From a bacterium (lineage in GTDB: Bacteria > JAMCPX01): a stretch of 16,469 bases of DNA. Below the pieces are notes generated by a model, which made no database searches, had not been told where the DNA came from, and saw only the letters and a program-made list of their open reading frames with translations. The stretch covers positions 1 through 16,469 of the forward strand of contig DAHXOM010000155.1 in NCBI GenBank assembly GCA_027364825.1, read 5' to 3'. Shown in pieces: positions 1 through 7,548 of this stretch (positions within the stretch are counted from its first letter, which is position 1; each line of letters begins with the position of its first letter). The position numbers and the translations under genes are program-made.

Positions 1-518
1 TACCTCAAAATACGATCAATATTGCTCCCCATAAAATAACCCGCACCTATCCAGATGGGTATATCCAATAATCCCGCAAGAGCGTCGGTTATCATAAACT
101 TTCTGCGCTTTGTCCCCATGATGCCTGCAGAAAGAAAAACAGCCAGCCTTAAGCCGCTGACAAAACGGGCTATGAATATGGCCTTATTTCCATGCTTACT
201 GTAAAAGCGTTCAACTTTTTCAAGACCCACGTCTCCGATAAACCGCCTGATGATGTTGTGTCCCTTAACACCCTTGGCCCATCCCCTGCCGATGTAAAAC
301 AAGATCAGGTCCCCTCCTATGACACCGAGAAAATCAACAGGGCCGGTAACATAAACGGATGTTAACCCTTTATAGGCAATGTAACCGGATATAACGAGCA
401 GCACCTCCTCCGGAATCGGCAATCCCAGGCCGCACAGCAGCAACAAAATAAATGTCGCTACATAGGTGAAATGTTCGGCGTACTGTATCAGTAATTCGGT
501 TCCCATTTGGTAATCCAA
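1..518 (-). CDS. DedA family membrane protein (partial, C-terminus off the window)
   Basis: Reading the minus strand from about 506 gives an open frame to the window edge (168 residues from the ATG). It has the DedA/VTT (SNARE-associated) pattern: an N-terminal hydrophobic stretch, PIPEEVLLVISGY, then GGDLILFYIGRGWAKG, and FIARFVSGLRLAVFLSAGIMG. Known members are inner-membrane proteins of about 200 residues tied to polyprenyl-phosphate or phospholipid flipping and membrane homeostasis, so about 30 residues are probably missing. Two starts are possible: TTG at 518-516, 5 nt after an AGAAGG Shine-Dalgarno, or ATG at 506-504, 17 nt after it. Spacing favours TTG. It follows the patatin gene closely in the same direction and is probably co-transcribed with it. 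The family call is secure; the substrate is not visible. Confidence 0.88.
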   Translation of the reverse strand, partial: MDYQMGTELLIQYAEHFTYVATFILLLLCGLGLPIPEEVLLVISGYIAYKGLTSVYVTGPVDFLGVIGGDLILFYIGRGWAKGVKGHNIIRRFIGDVGLEKVERFYSKHGNKAIFIARFVSGLRLAVFLSAGIMGTKRRKFMITDALAGLLDIPIWIGAGYFMGSNIDRILR

Positions 519-530
519 ACATGCCTTCTC

Positions 531-1355
531 TTATTTTTTTACGGCACTCTTTTTTATGAATTCGATATGCTTTGATACCGCTTCTTTTCCTCTTCTGATC
601 AGCAGCGGTATCTTATCAAAGTCGAATTGACCTATATCGTCTACATCGGGACTTATTATAACGTCCGCAAACTTCAGTCTTTCCATGCGTGTCTCGTTGA
701 GCATAATGCGTATACTCTTCATGATGACGTCAAAAATATTGGTCGGCTCTTTCTTAAAGGTCTTCTGATCGACAAGGTCCACACCTATGATGAAGTCTAC
801 GCCGTTCATCCTGAGTATCTGGCAGGGAACGTCCGCAAGGAGCGAGCCGTCCACGAAGAGCTGATTATCGATCCGCACCGGCACAAAAATACCGGGTATG
901 GCACTGCTTGCCATTACCGCATCTGCAACAGGACCGCGGGTAAACGGATACGGTTTTCCCGTGATCAGGTTGACAGCGGGAATGACCAGCGGTATCTTCG
1001 CATCTTCGATCTTGGCATCCCCTATAAAGTTTTTCACGAGTTTGCCGATACCTTCCGTGGAAGCGAGTCCCATCCTTGGCAGACGCAGTTTAAATATATC
1101 GGACATGTGCAGTTTTTCTGCCGAGGATTTTATATCCTTTATATTTATACCGAAAGCATACAGCGCCGCAATGATGCTGCCGGCTGATGTGCCTGCTATA
1201 GCGTCTATCTTTATGCCTTCATCTTCCATTGCTTCAAGCACGCCTATGTGTGCCGTGCCCCATACCACACCGCCGCCAAGGGCAATGCCGATGCTTTTTG
1301 CTTTATCCTTTCTTATAAAGGACTGGAGCTTTTCAAATATATTGAAATTTGCCAT
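531..1355 (-). CDS. Patatin-like phospholipase / RssA-type serine hydrolase
   Basis: A 274-residue protein of the bacterial patatin family (Ser-Asp dyad lipid acyl hydrolases). From the ATG, the glycine-rich oxyanion loop is residues 27-38 (GGGVVWGTAHIG), the nucleophile is Ser57 in GTSAG, and the partner is Asp169 in VDGSLLADVP. ASSAIPGIFVPV is also typical of the family. The usual GGGxxRG arginine is a tryptophan here. ATG at 1355-1353 is preferred, because GAAAGG lies 8 nt upstream and overlaps the stop of the SpoIID gene. A TTG two codons earlier lies only 2 nt from that site. There is no signal peptide, so it is probably cytoplasmic or membrane-associated. Its place between SpoIID and DedA genes suggests an envelope or lipid role, but the substrate is unknown. 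Confidence 0.9.
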   Translation of the reverse strand: MANFNIFEKLQSFIRKDKAKSIGIALGGGVVWGTAHIGVLEAMEDEGIKIDAIAGTSAGSIIAALYAFGINIKDIKSSAEKLHMSDIFKLRLPRMGLASTEGIGKLVKNFIGDAKIEDAKIPLVIPAVNLITGKPYPFTRGPVADAVMASSAIPGIFVPVRIDNQLFVDGSLLADVPCQILRMNGVDFIIGVDLVDQKTFKKEPTNIFDVIMKSIRIMLNETRMERLKFADVIISPDVDDIGQFDFDKIPLLIRRGKEAVSKHIEFIKKSAVKK

Positions 1356-1367
1356 ACTCAATGCCTT

Positions 1368-2516
1368 TCAGTACATCCTCTCTATGTCCACGTGCTGATA
1401 GTAGTAATGGATAATCTGCCGGTAGTTATACCCTTTTTTAGCCATGCCGTAAGCACCCCATTGACACATTCCAACCCCGTGTCCGAACCCCCTGCCATGA
1501 AAAAATATTTCATTGTCTTTGACCTGTGCCCAGAACAGCGTGCTTCTCAATTTATCATAACCTATGACGCCCCTCAGGGTGACGCCATCAAGATCGATGT
1601 TCCCCCGGTTTGTGATGACCCTTGCTGTCATTACCCTTTGTGTCCTGCTCCTCTTCAATATTTCGAACCCGTATACCCCGGACAGATTATACCCCTTTAC
1701 AATTAATCTGTCTGCAAGAGCTTTGAACCGTAGAGCGTACTTCCAGTTGAAGTTCGGGGCTATCCTGCAAAAGTTACATTTTACGGCACGCAGATACGGA
1801 TATTTGTAGCCGATTGCATCTTCAGAGTTTTCCGTTTCTCCTCCACAGGAAGAATGATACATTGCAAGTATGGGTTTTCCCCCGTAGGTTATGATCTGTC
1901 CGCGTGTTGCGTTGACAGCTTCCCATCCCTTGTTGTCTTCTGCATCAGCTCCAAGGTAAACCTGATCCATGAACCCGGTGTCCATGTCAAAGTATTGGTC
2001 CAGGTGTTTTTCCTTTTGCCATAATGCATACGTTCTTGCGACGACGGCCTGGGCCTTCAGTGCTTCTATTGGCCAGTTATGGGGCATCTCTGCATTCACA
2101 AGGCCGGCAACATAAGATTCGAGATTGATTTCATTAACGACAATAAGATGTTTGTTGTCTATATTGACTATCTCAAGGTGGCCTCTCAAGGATTTGCCGT
2201 TTATCCTTACCATGCCGCCTGAGAAGATAAGAGTCACCATGCGTGCCGGAAACAGTGCTTTATTTACCATGATGCCGTTTTTAGCCGCCGATACGATGAT
2301 ATAGGATATACCCGGATTTCTGAACAGGTATAAGTTTTTATAGGTGTCGATAAGCTGAATATCCTTGCCTTCTATGTGGAGGGTGGAAATATCATCAAAA
2401 ACTTTAACCCTTACCGTGGGTACGGCACTATCAGGATAACCATGCGACGGTACCAGTATGATAAAGAATATAAGGCAAATGAAAATTATCAGTTTTTTGT
2501 GCTTAGGTTTCAACAT
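1368..2516 (-). CDS. SpoIID/LytB domain protein (putative secreted peptidoglycan lytic enzyme)
   Basis: 382 residues. An N-terminal basic and hydrophobic segment (about residues 6-26) is a signal peptide or anchor. The SpoIID domain covers roughly residues 110-382. The SpoIID core motif NAEMP holds Glu143, the expected catalytic acid, followed by EALKAQAVVARTYAL. HSSCGGE (His221, Cys224) and CNFC (Cys247, Cys250) fit the metal-binding region, and GRGFGHGVGMCQWGAYGMA is the family's C-terminal signature. Characterised SpoIID proteins are lytic transglycosylases acting on denuded glycan strands. In non-sporulating Gram-negatives the family is taken to act in cell-wall remodelling or division, which is the inference here. 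It is first in a minus-strand cluster with patatin and DedA genes. The upstream ribosome site is poor (GAGG about 12 nt from the ATG). Confidence 0.9.
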   Translation of the reverse strand: MLKPKHKKLIIFICLIFFIILVPSHGYPDSAVPTVRVKVFDDISTLHIEGKDIQLIDTYKNLYLFRNPGISYIIVSAAKNGIMVNKALFPARMVTLIFSGGMVRINGKSLRGHLEIVNIDNKHLIVVNEINLESYVAGLVNAEMPHNWPIEALKAQAVVARTYALWQKEKHLDQYFDMDTGFMDQVYLGADAEDNKGWEAVNATRGQIITYGGKPILAMYHSSCGGETENSEDAIGYKYPYLRAVKCNFCRIAPNFNWKYALRFKALADRLIVKGYNLSGVYGFEILKRSRTQRVMTARVITNRGNIDLDGVTLRGVIGYDKLRSTLFWAQVKDNEIFFHGRGFGHGVGMCQWGAYGMAKKGYNYRQIIHYYYQHVDIERMY

Positions 2517-2548
2517 TTTTAATACTTACCTCACTATTTGGCAATGTT

Positions 2549-2575
2549 GCAATATTTTATTGAATGTTTTGTTAA
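2549..2575 (-). promoter_or_regulatory. Possible sigma70 promoter for the SpoIID-patatin-dedA cluster
   Basis: On the minus strand, TTAACA (2575-2570) is followed after 16 nt by TATTGC (2554-2549), about 35 nt upstream of the SpoIID ATG. The -10 match is weak. This is a visual match only, in the 80-bp divergent gap. Confidence 0.25.
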
Positions 2576-2587
2576 TTTCAGTATATA
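2560..2587 (+). promoter_or_regulatory. Possible sigma70 promoter for the PATAN-DnaJ-TPR gene
   Basis: TTGAAT (2560-2565), a 16-nt spacer and TATATA (2582-2587) lie just before the ATG at 2597, which would make the transcript almost leaderless. The only Shine-Dalgarno-like bases are AAGG directly before the ATG. The palindrome CAATA-TTT-TATTG (2550-2562) overlaps the -35 and could be an operator, but this is speculative. Confidence 0.25.
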
Positions 2588-2596
2588 GAATAAGGT

Positions 2597-4081
2597 ATGG
2601 CAGGTTTTAGTAGCTCAGGACATATTAGTGAGCCCCAGTTGGTAACCGTACTGAAGAATATTGCAACGATGAGGTTAGAGGGTATCATGAGGGTGGAAGC
2701 GGGTAAGTTTAAAAAAGAATTGTATTTTAAAAACGGCTTACTCGTGGGAGGAAGATCTAATATTTTGAAAGAAACATTCGGCAGGGTGTTGTTTGAGAAC
2801 GGATTGGTAAGCCAGCCTGATTATGAAGATTCCTTAAAAGAGGTCCTGGAGAAAAAGAAAAAGCACGGCACGGTTTTGCAGGAAAGGGGCCTTTTGCCGA
2901 TAAACATAACCGATGCCCTGAAATTGCAGCTCCGGATGAGATTTGTCTATACATTCAGTATGAGTGACGGTGCTTTTCATTTCAGGGAGACCGTAATACC
3001 CGATAACGTTGTTTCACAGTATTCAATGTCTTTGTTCAATCTTATTATGGAGGGAGTGAAACTGCATTTGCCCAAGAGCATTTTGTCCGAGTTTGCACGC
3101 AATAATGCAGACAAGGTATACGTAAAAGGCAGCGAGCAATATGACCCGACGCTGTTAAACCTGACACAGGCTGAATTAAACTTCCTTCTAAAGTTAACGT
3201 CCGACAAGTCTTTCGGTCAGATCTTATCTTCGGTGCAAATGAAACCCGATGAAGCTTCCGGTCTTGTTTATTTGTTTTTAGGTATGGGATTTATTGCGGA
3301 CAAAAAACAAGGTGCAGTTCAGGAAAAAAAGGGGGAAGAAAAGATACAGATAAGTGAAGAACACAGGAAACAGATCGAAGAGTTTAAGGATAAACTCGAT
3401 GAATTAAAAGAAAAAAATTATTACGAGTGCTTCAATGTGAATCAGCAGGCAAACAGTGCAATGATAAAAAAATCTTACTTTGTGCTGGCAAAACAGTATC
3501 ATCCGGATCACTTTTTTGATTATCCGCCGGAGGTAAAGGAAGTTGCATCGGATATATTTACGCTTATTACAACTGCATACGAAACACTGACGAACGACGA
3601 TGAGCGTAAAAAATACGATGAGTACCTCAAGACAGGGAAAAAGCAGATCGAGAATAACGAAGCTGATAAGATAGTCAAGGCTGAACTGCAGTTTCAAAAA
3701 GGACAGATCCTCATCAAAACGAACAATATAAAAGAGGCCTATGAGAACTTCAAATGGGCCGTTGAGTTGAATCCTACGGAGGGTGAATATTTTTCTTATC
3801 TGGGCTGGTCCATATTCCGTCTGGACCCAAACTCCGAGGAAGCAAAAGCGAAAGCCCTGGAATACATACAGAGGGGGCTGCAGCTGAACAAGGAGCATGA
3901 TACGGGTTATTATTTCCTTGGCAGGATATTAAAGGTGAAGGGCGAGGAGCAGAAAGCTCTCGAGGCGTTCAAAACTGCTTATGCCAAAAACCAGCAGAAT
4001 ATTGATGCCTTGAGAGAAATAAGGGCTTATGAGCTTTCCCAGAAGGGTCCCAAGGGAGTGTTCAAAAAAATCTTTAAGTAA
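2597..4081 (+). CDS. PATAN (DUF4388)-DnaJ-TPR multidomain protein
   Basis: 494 residues without a signal peptide. Residues about 8-115 (GHISEPQLVTVLKNIATMRLEG, KKELYFKNGLLVGGRSN) match the DUF4388/PATAN type, a domain common in deltaproteobacterial regulatory and motility proteins. Residues about 275-345 are a J-domain with the diagnostic His302-Pro303-Asp304 in helix-loop-helix context (YYECFNVN, KKSYFVLAKQYHPDHF, AYETLTNDDERKKYDEYL). Residues about 360-480 hold two or three TPR-like repeats (AYENFKWAVELNPTEGEYFSYLGW, ALEAFKTAYAKNQQNIDAL). A J-domain stimulates Hsp70 (DnaK) ATPase, so the protein probably recruits a DnaK to targets held by PATAN or TPR, possibly in a signalling or polarity system. 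No Hsp70 gene is visible here. It is followed by ilvE after 76 nt. Confidence 0.85.
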   Translation: MAGFSSSGHISEPQLVTVLKNIATMRLEGIMRVEAGKFKKELYFKNGLLVGGRSNILKETFGRVLFENGLVSQPDYEDSLKEVLEKKKKHGTVLQERGLLPINITDALKLQLRMRFVYTFSMSDGAFHFRETVIPDNVVSQYSMSLFNLIMEGVKLHLPKSILSEFARNNADKVYVKGSEQYDPTLLNLTQAELNFLLKLTSDKSFGQILSSVQMKPDEASGLVYLFLGMGFIADKKQGAVQEKKGEEKIQISEEHRKQIEEFKDKLDELKEKNYYECFNVNQQANSAMIKKSYFVLAKQYHPDHFFDYPPEVKEVASDIFTLITTAYETLTNDDERKKYDEYLKTGKKQIENNEADKIVKAELQFQKGQILIKTNNIKEAYENFKWAVELNPTEGEYFSYLGWSIFRLDPNSEEAKAKALEYIQRGLQLNKEHDTGYYFLGRILKVKGEEQKALEAFKTAYAKNQQNIDALREIRAYELSQKGPKGVFKKIFK

Positions 4082-4138
4082 ACCCCGTTAGAAAATACGC
4101 GGCTTTAAACCCAAAAGAGTAGGGCTTTCTAACGGGGT
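4082..4138 (+). repeat. 13-bp perfect inverted repeat (stem-loop) before ilvE
   Basis: ACCCCGTTAGAAA at 4082-4094 is exactly complementary to TTTCTAACGGGGT at 4126-4138, with a 31-nt loop. It begins directly after the stop codon of the PATAN-DnaJ gene and ends 5 nt before the ilvE Shine-Dalgarno. No T-tract follows, so it is not a typical intrinsic terminator. It could be a dispersed palindromic element, an mRNA-processing or stability hairpin, or a leader affecting ilvE. Confidence 0.85.
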
Positions 4139-4157
4139 AAATAGGGAGGAGAAAAGA

Positions 4158-5081
4158 ATGATCCAGAAAACAGATTATATATGGATGGACGGCAAATTGA
4201 TAAAATGGGACGATGCCAGGATTCATGTACTGACGCATTCCCTGCATTACGGTGTTGCCCCGTTTGAAGGTATACGCGCGTACATTACGAATGGCGGCAG
4301 GTCCGCGGTATTCAGACTCGATAAGCATGTTGACAGATTTTTTGATTCCGCTCACATCATGCTCATGGACTATCCTTATACAAAACAGGAAATCAGGAAC
4401 GCCATTATTCAAACACTGCAGAAGAACAAGCTCAAGGCGGGATATATAAGGCCGATAGCCTTTTTCGGTTATGGCGATATGGGGCTCTATGTCGAGAGTA
4501 ATCCCGTACACATAGCAATAGCAGCCTGGCCATGGGGCGCATATCTCGGGGAAGAAGGTTTAAAAAACGGCATCAGGATAAAGATCTCATCGTACGTAAG
4601 GTACAATGTAAATGCCGCAATGAGCAAGGCCAAGATCAGCGGTTCTTATGTAAATTCCATTCTTGCCAAGAAGGAATCCAAGCTTGCAGGTTATGACGAG
4701 ACAATACTGCTCGATGAAGAAGGATATGTGGCAGAGGGCAGCGGAGAAAACGTATTCATCGTGAAAGACGGCGTTTTAAAGACACCCCCCCTGACATCCA
4801 TTTTGCCGGGTATAACGAGGTCCACTATCATACAGCTTGCAAAAGAGAGCGGTATACCCGTTGAGGAGACCAGATTTACAAGGGATGAACTCTATATAGC
4901 AGACGGAGCGTTCCTCAGCGGTACTGCCGCGGAGATCACACCGATACGGGAGGTGGATAACAGAAAAATAGGTACCGGCAAGCCCGAGGCAATTACACAG
5001 CGTATTCAGAAAAGATTTTTTGATCTTGTAAAAGGAAAAGATAAAAAACATAAAAACTGGCTTTTCTATTATAAGGTATGA
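4158..5081 (+). CDS. ilvE: Branched-chain amino acid aminotransferase (class IV, PLP)
   Basis: 307 residues, the normal length for bacterial IlvE. It transfers the amino group between Leu/Ile/Val and 2-oxoglutarate, the last step of branched-chain amino acid synthesis. The PLP-Schiff-base lysine is Lys159 (MSKAKISGSY) and the glutamate contacting the pyridine nitrogen is Glu193 (VAEGSGENVF), both at the E. coli positions. The N-terminal THSLHYGVAPFEGIRAY and the later LPGITR and FLSGTAAEITPIREVD blocks are also typical. The start is firm: GGGAGGAG (4144-4151) lies 6 nt before the ATG. The stop overlaps the next gene's start as ATGA, indicating translational coupling with the K+ channel gene. 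A D-amino-acid aminotransferase is less likely given the strong IlvE motifs. Confidence 0.95.
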   Translation: MIQKTDYIWMDGKLIKWDDARIHVLTHSLHYGVAPFEGIRAYITNGGRSAVFRLDKHVDRFFDSAHIMLMDYPYTKQEIRNAIIQTLQKNKLKAGYIRPIAFFGYGDMGLYVESNPVHIAIAAWPWGAYLGEEGLKNGIRIKISSYVRYNVNAAMSKAKISGSYVNSILAKKESKLAGYDETILLDEEGYVAEGSGENVFIVKDGVLKTPPLTSILPGITRSTIIQLAKESGIPVEETRFTRDELYIADGAFLSGTAAEITPIREVDNRKIGTGKPEAITQRIQKRFFDLVKGKDKKHKNWLFYYKV

Positions 5082-6085
5082 ATTTACCCCAGAAAATCTA
5101 CCGGTACGCTTTCATCCTTATCAGCATTCTGGCTATCGGAATGAGCGGTTTTATGTATCTCGAGAAGTTGAGCTTTGTTGAAGCCCTCTACACAACGATC
5201 GTTATATTGAGTACCGTGGGGTACAGCGGCGGGGCAAGGCAGCTGGATCCGAGTGGAGAGTTGTTCGCTGTCTTTATGATAGTCATTGGTATAGGTTTTG
5301 TTACCTACAGTGCGGGCGGTTTGTTCAAAGCTATAATAGAGGGAGAATTAAAAAGGACCATCGGGAGGTTTAGGGTGACCAAGGCGATAGAAAATCTGAA
5401 AGATCATTATATCCTATGCGGGCTGGGCAGGATAGGCTCCATAGTTGCCAACAAATTAAAGGTTAATAACATACCGTTTATAGCTATAGATAAAGACCCG
5501 GACATTTTGAATTTAATCGATAAGAACGAATATCTGTTCCTCCAGGGTGACGGCACGGATGAAGAGATTCTGAAGAGGGCGGGCATAGAAAAAGCAAAAG
5601 GACTTATTGCCGCCATGGCAAATGATTCCGATAATGTATATACCGTTCTTACCGCAAGAGATTTGAATCCTTCCCTGCATATAATCTCAAGGGCAGGAGA
5701 GAGCACCTCGATCTCAAAGTTATACAAAGCAGGTGCCAACAGGGTAATATCGCCTTACATAATAGGCGGCGAGAAGATAGCGCAGAGCGTTATTAAACCG
5801 AATGTGATAGACTTTATGGAGTTTGCGACTGCAGAAACCAATTTCGAGCTCAAGATAGAGGAACTGATGATCCAGGAAGGTTCCGAGCTGAACGGACAGA
5901 CGGTAGAACAGGCCAAGATACGTCAGCTCCACGATATTACCATAATTGCGGTCAGGAAGCCGCACGGTGAATTTGTTTACAACCCCTCGCCTCATTTCCT
6001 CTTAAGCAAGAACGATATACTCATTGCCGTGGGACATCCCGAAGCCATAGAAAAATTTGAAAACCTGACATCGCCGAAGGAATAA
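5078..6085 (+). CDS. Two-TM potassium channel with cytoplasmic RCK (TrkA-N/TrkA-C) domain
   Basis: 335 residues. TM1 is about residues 8-27, the pore region 36-52, and TM2 about 61-84. A Rossmann RCK domain begins near 108 with GLGRIG (115-120) and an acidic strand end (IDKDPD, Asp138 region), the usual NAD/ADP-binding pattern. A TrkA-C domain occupies about 250-330. It thus has the MthK/GsuK-like layout of a ligand-gated K+ channel in the inner membrane. The selectivity filter reads T46-V-G-Y-S-G-G, so Ser replaces the Gly that normally follows TVGY. The start overlaps the ilvE stop (ATGA) with no independent Shine-Dalgarno, so it is probably translated by re-initiation. Gating ligand and ion selectivity cannot be read from the sequence. 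Confidence 0.9.
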   Translation: MNLPQKIYRYAFILISILAIGMSGFMYLEKLSFVEALYTTIVILSTVGYSGGARQLDPSGELFAVFMIVIGIGFVTYSAGGLFKAIIEGELKRTIGRFRVTKAIENLKDHYILCGLGRIGSIVANKLKVNNIPFIAIDKDPDILNLIDKNEYLFLQGDGTDEEILKRAGIEKAKGLIAAMANDSDNVYTVLTARDLNPSLHIISRAGESTSISKLYKAGANRVISPYIIGGEKIAQSVIKPNVIDFMEFATAETNFELKIEELMIQEGSELNGQTVEQAKIRQLHDITIIAVRKPHGEFVYNPSPHFLLSKNDILIAVGHPEAIEKFENLTSPKE

Positions 6086-6101
6086 CCCGAAAAATATAAC
6101 A

Positions 6102-6247
6102 GGGAGATTTGTTCGTTCCGGGATACCCACCTGAAAGGAAGGGTCGTACGATCCACATTCTTAATGATTTAAACAGTTCAAACGGTTTAAGCCGCTCAAT
6201 ATCCTCTATAAATTTGTCATTGCGAGGAGTGGAACGACGAAGCAATC
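6102..6247. repeat. Long dispersed repeat, copy A
   Basis: This segment aligns with 9289-9457 over most of its length. Shared blocks include TTTGTTC, ACCCACC, GGAAGGGTCGT, GATTTAAACAGTT, AAACGGTTTAA, CCGCT, CCTCT and TTGTCATTGCGAGGAGT. It contains spaced TTTAAAC-like units (GATTTAAACAGTTCAAACGGTTTAA region). It lies between convergent genes, carries no ORF, and runs directly into the palindromic repeat that begins at 6215. Confidence 0.75.
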
Positions 6248-6294
6248 TACAAGCATAAGGATTGCTTCTCCGCCAAAGGCGGCTCGCAATGACA
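6215..6294. repeat. Nested palindromic repeat of the TGTCATTGCGAG type (complete copy)
   Basis: The outer arms TGTCATTGCGAG (6215-6226) and CTCGCAATGACA (6283-6294) are perfect 12-bp inverted repeats. Inside are GAAGCAATC (6239-6247) with GATTGCTTC (6260-6268), and a small CCGCC-AAA-GGCGG hairpin (6270-6282). Repeats beginning this way are familiar as dispersed intergenic elements in many bacterial genomes. Placed between convergent genes, it may also act as a bidirectional mRNA end, though no strong T-tract follows it. Confidence 0.9.
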
Positions 6295-6314
6295 GAACAA
6301 TAATATTTTTCCTG

Positions 6315-7409
6315 CTATAACTGAACGAAACGTCCGTTCTTTACCTGCCAGATCACATACGGACTATGAACCACGTCTCCCTTACTGTCGAACTGAATTG
6401 TACCGAGAGCCGTATCAAAACTATGCGAATGAAGATACTGGATTGTGGCAGATGGATTCAGAGAGTCCGAATCTTTTATGGCGGATAACAGGATATTTGC
6501 AGCCACATAAGCATAGATGGAATACGGACCCGGTTGTCCATAAAGCTTCCGGTAATTTTCAATAAACTGCTTTGCGGACGGTACCCTGTTTACGTCGGGT
6601 CCGAATGTCGCATAGACATTATCGGCAGCACTGCCGGCTATGTTGATGAACTCCGGTCCCATGATGCCGTCACCGCCCATGAACATGGCTTTTATCCCGA
6701 GCTGGCGTGCCTGTTTCACGAGAAGCCCTCCTTCAGGATAGACACCGCCAAAATAGATCAGATCCGGCTTCTGCGCCTTTGCATTGGTGAGGACTGCCCG
6801 GAAGTCTTTGTCTCCCTGAATAATGGTGCCGTAATATACGACCTTGCAGTCGTTGCTCAGCCATCTCTTGAACTCATCCGCAAGACCCTGGCCGTACGTT
6901 GTTTTGTCCTGAATGATCGCTATCCTTGAAAGCTTTAATGTACCGCATACAAAATCAGCGGCAACCTTTGCCTGCTGGTCATCCCTGCCGCATACACGGA
7001 ATACATTGTTAAATTCCTGTTCCGTGAGCTGGGGGTTCGTAGAACCGTGAGAGATCATGGGTATGCCTGCCCTATGATAAACTGCCGAGGCAGGTATTGA
7101 ACAATTACTGTTGAAATGACCTATAACACCGGCAACCCCGTCCGAAACGAGCCTGTTTGCAACGGCAACGGCCTGCCGGGGATCGTGCTGATCGTCTTCA
7201 ACGATTAACGCTATCTTCTTGCCCAGAACACCGCCTTTTTCATTCCATTCCCGTACAGCCAGTTTTACTCCGCGTCTTTCATCTCTTCCAAAGACGGATT
7301 GATCTCCGGTCATGGGTCCTGCAACGCCTATCCTTATGACGTTCGATTTGTGGGTGCATGACTGCAGCAAACCCAGGAGAAAAACAATCCATACATATTT
7401 TTTTACCAT
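6315..7409 (-). CDS. Leu/Ile/Val-type ABC transporter substrate-binding lipoprotein
   Basis: 364 residues of the type I periplasmic binding protein family (Peripla_BP_6, LivJ/LivK type). The first 17 residues form a lipoprotein signal ending in LQSC, so Cys18 is the likely lipidation site, although Gln at -2 is unusual. Family hallmarks follow: IGVAGPMTGDQSVFGRDERRG, an EDDQHDPRQAVAVANRLVSD stretch, GVIGHFNSNCSIPASAVYHRAGIPMIS, DDQQAKVAADF, and AIIQDKTTYGQGLADEFKRWL. Function is capture of branched-chain or other small amino acids, amides or organic acids for import. No permease or ATPase genes lie beside it, so it is an orphan here. GGAGG (minus strand, complement of 7417-7421) lies 7 nt upstream of the ATG. 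It is divergent from the START-like gene. Confidence 0.92.
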   Translation of the reverse strand: MVKKYVWIVFLLGLLQSCTHKSNVIRIGVAGPMTGDQSVFGRDERRGVKLAVREWNEKGGVLGKKIALIVEDDQHDPRQAVAVANRLVSDGVAGVIGHFNSNCSIPASAVYHRAGIPMISHGSTNPQLTEQEFNNVFRVCGRDDQQAKVAADFVCGTLKLSRIAIIQDKTTYGQGLADEFKRWLSNDCKVVYYGTIIQGDKDFRAVLTNAKAQKPDLIYFGGVYPEGGLLVKQARQLGIKAMFMGGDGIMGPEFINIAGSAADNVYATFGPDVNRVPSAKQFIENYRKLYGQPGPYSIYAYVAANILLSAIKDSDSLNPSATIQYLHSHSFDTALGTIQFDSKGDVVHSPYVIWQVKNGRFVQL

Positions 7410-7487
7410 GCTCCTGCCTCCGGTAATTATCCTTTTAATAAATGAAAGTGCTGATAGTCAAGGAAGAGAGATCATTAATAGATGACA

Positions 7488-7517
7488 TTGCAGAAGAAAT
7501 GTTGTAAACAATTTAAT
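7488..7517 (+). promoter_or_regulatory. Possible sigma70 promoter for the START-like gene
   Basis: TTGCAG (7488-7493), an 18-nt spacer and TTTAAT (7512-7517) lie 31 nt before the ATG at 7549, in the AT-rich divergent gap. This is a visual match with a slightly long spacer. Confidence 0.3.
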
Positions 7518-7548
7518 AAAATAAACAATCTCTACAGGAGGAAGAAGT

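Noticed and set aside
627..1398. Plus-strand open frames across the patatin gene
   Set aside because: They are shadows of the minus-strand patatin gene, whose motifs are unambiguous.
2538..2553. TTGGCA...TTGCA resembling a sigma54 promoter
   Set aside because: The GG and GC are 7 nt apart instead of the required 10.
3404..3898. Minus-strand open frame (164 codons) within the DnaJ/TPR region
   Set aside because: Antisense of a well-supported coding region, no start signal, no recognisable family.
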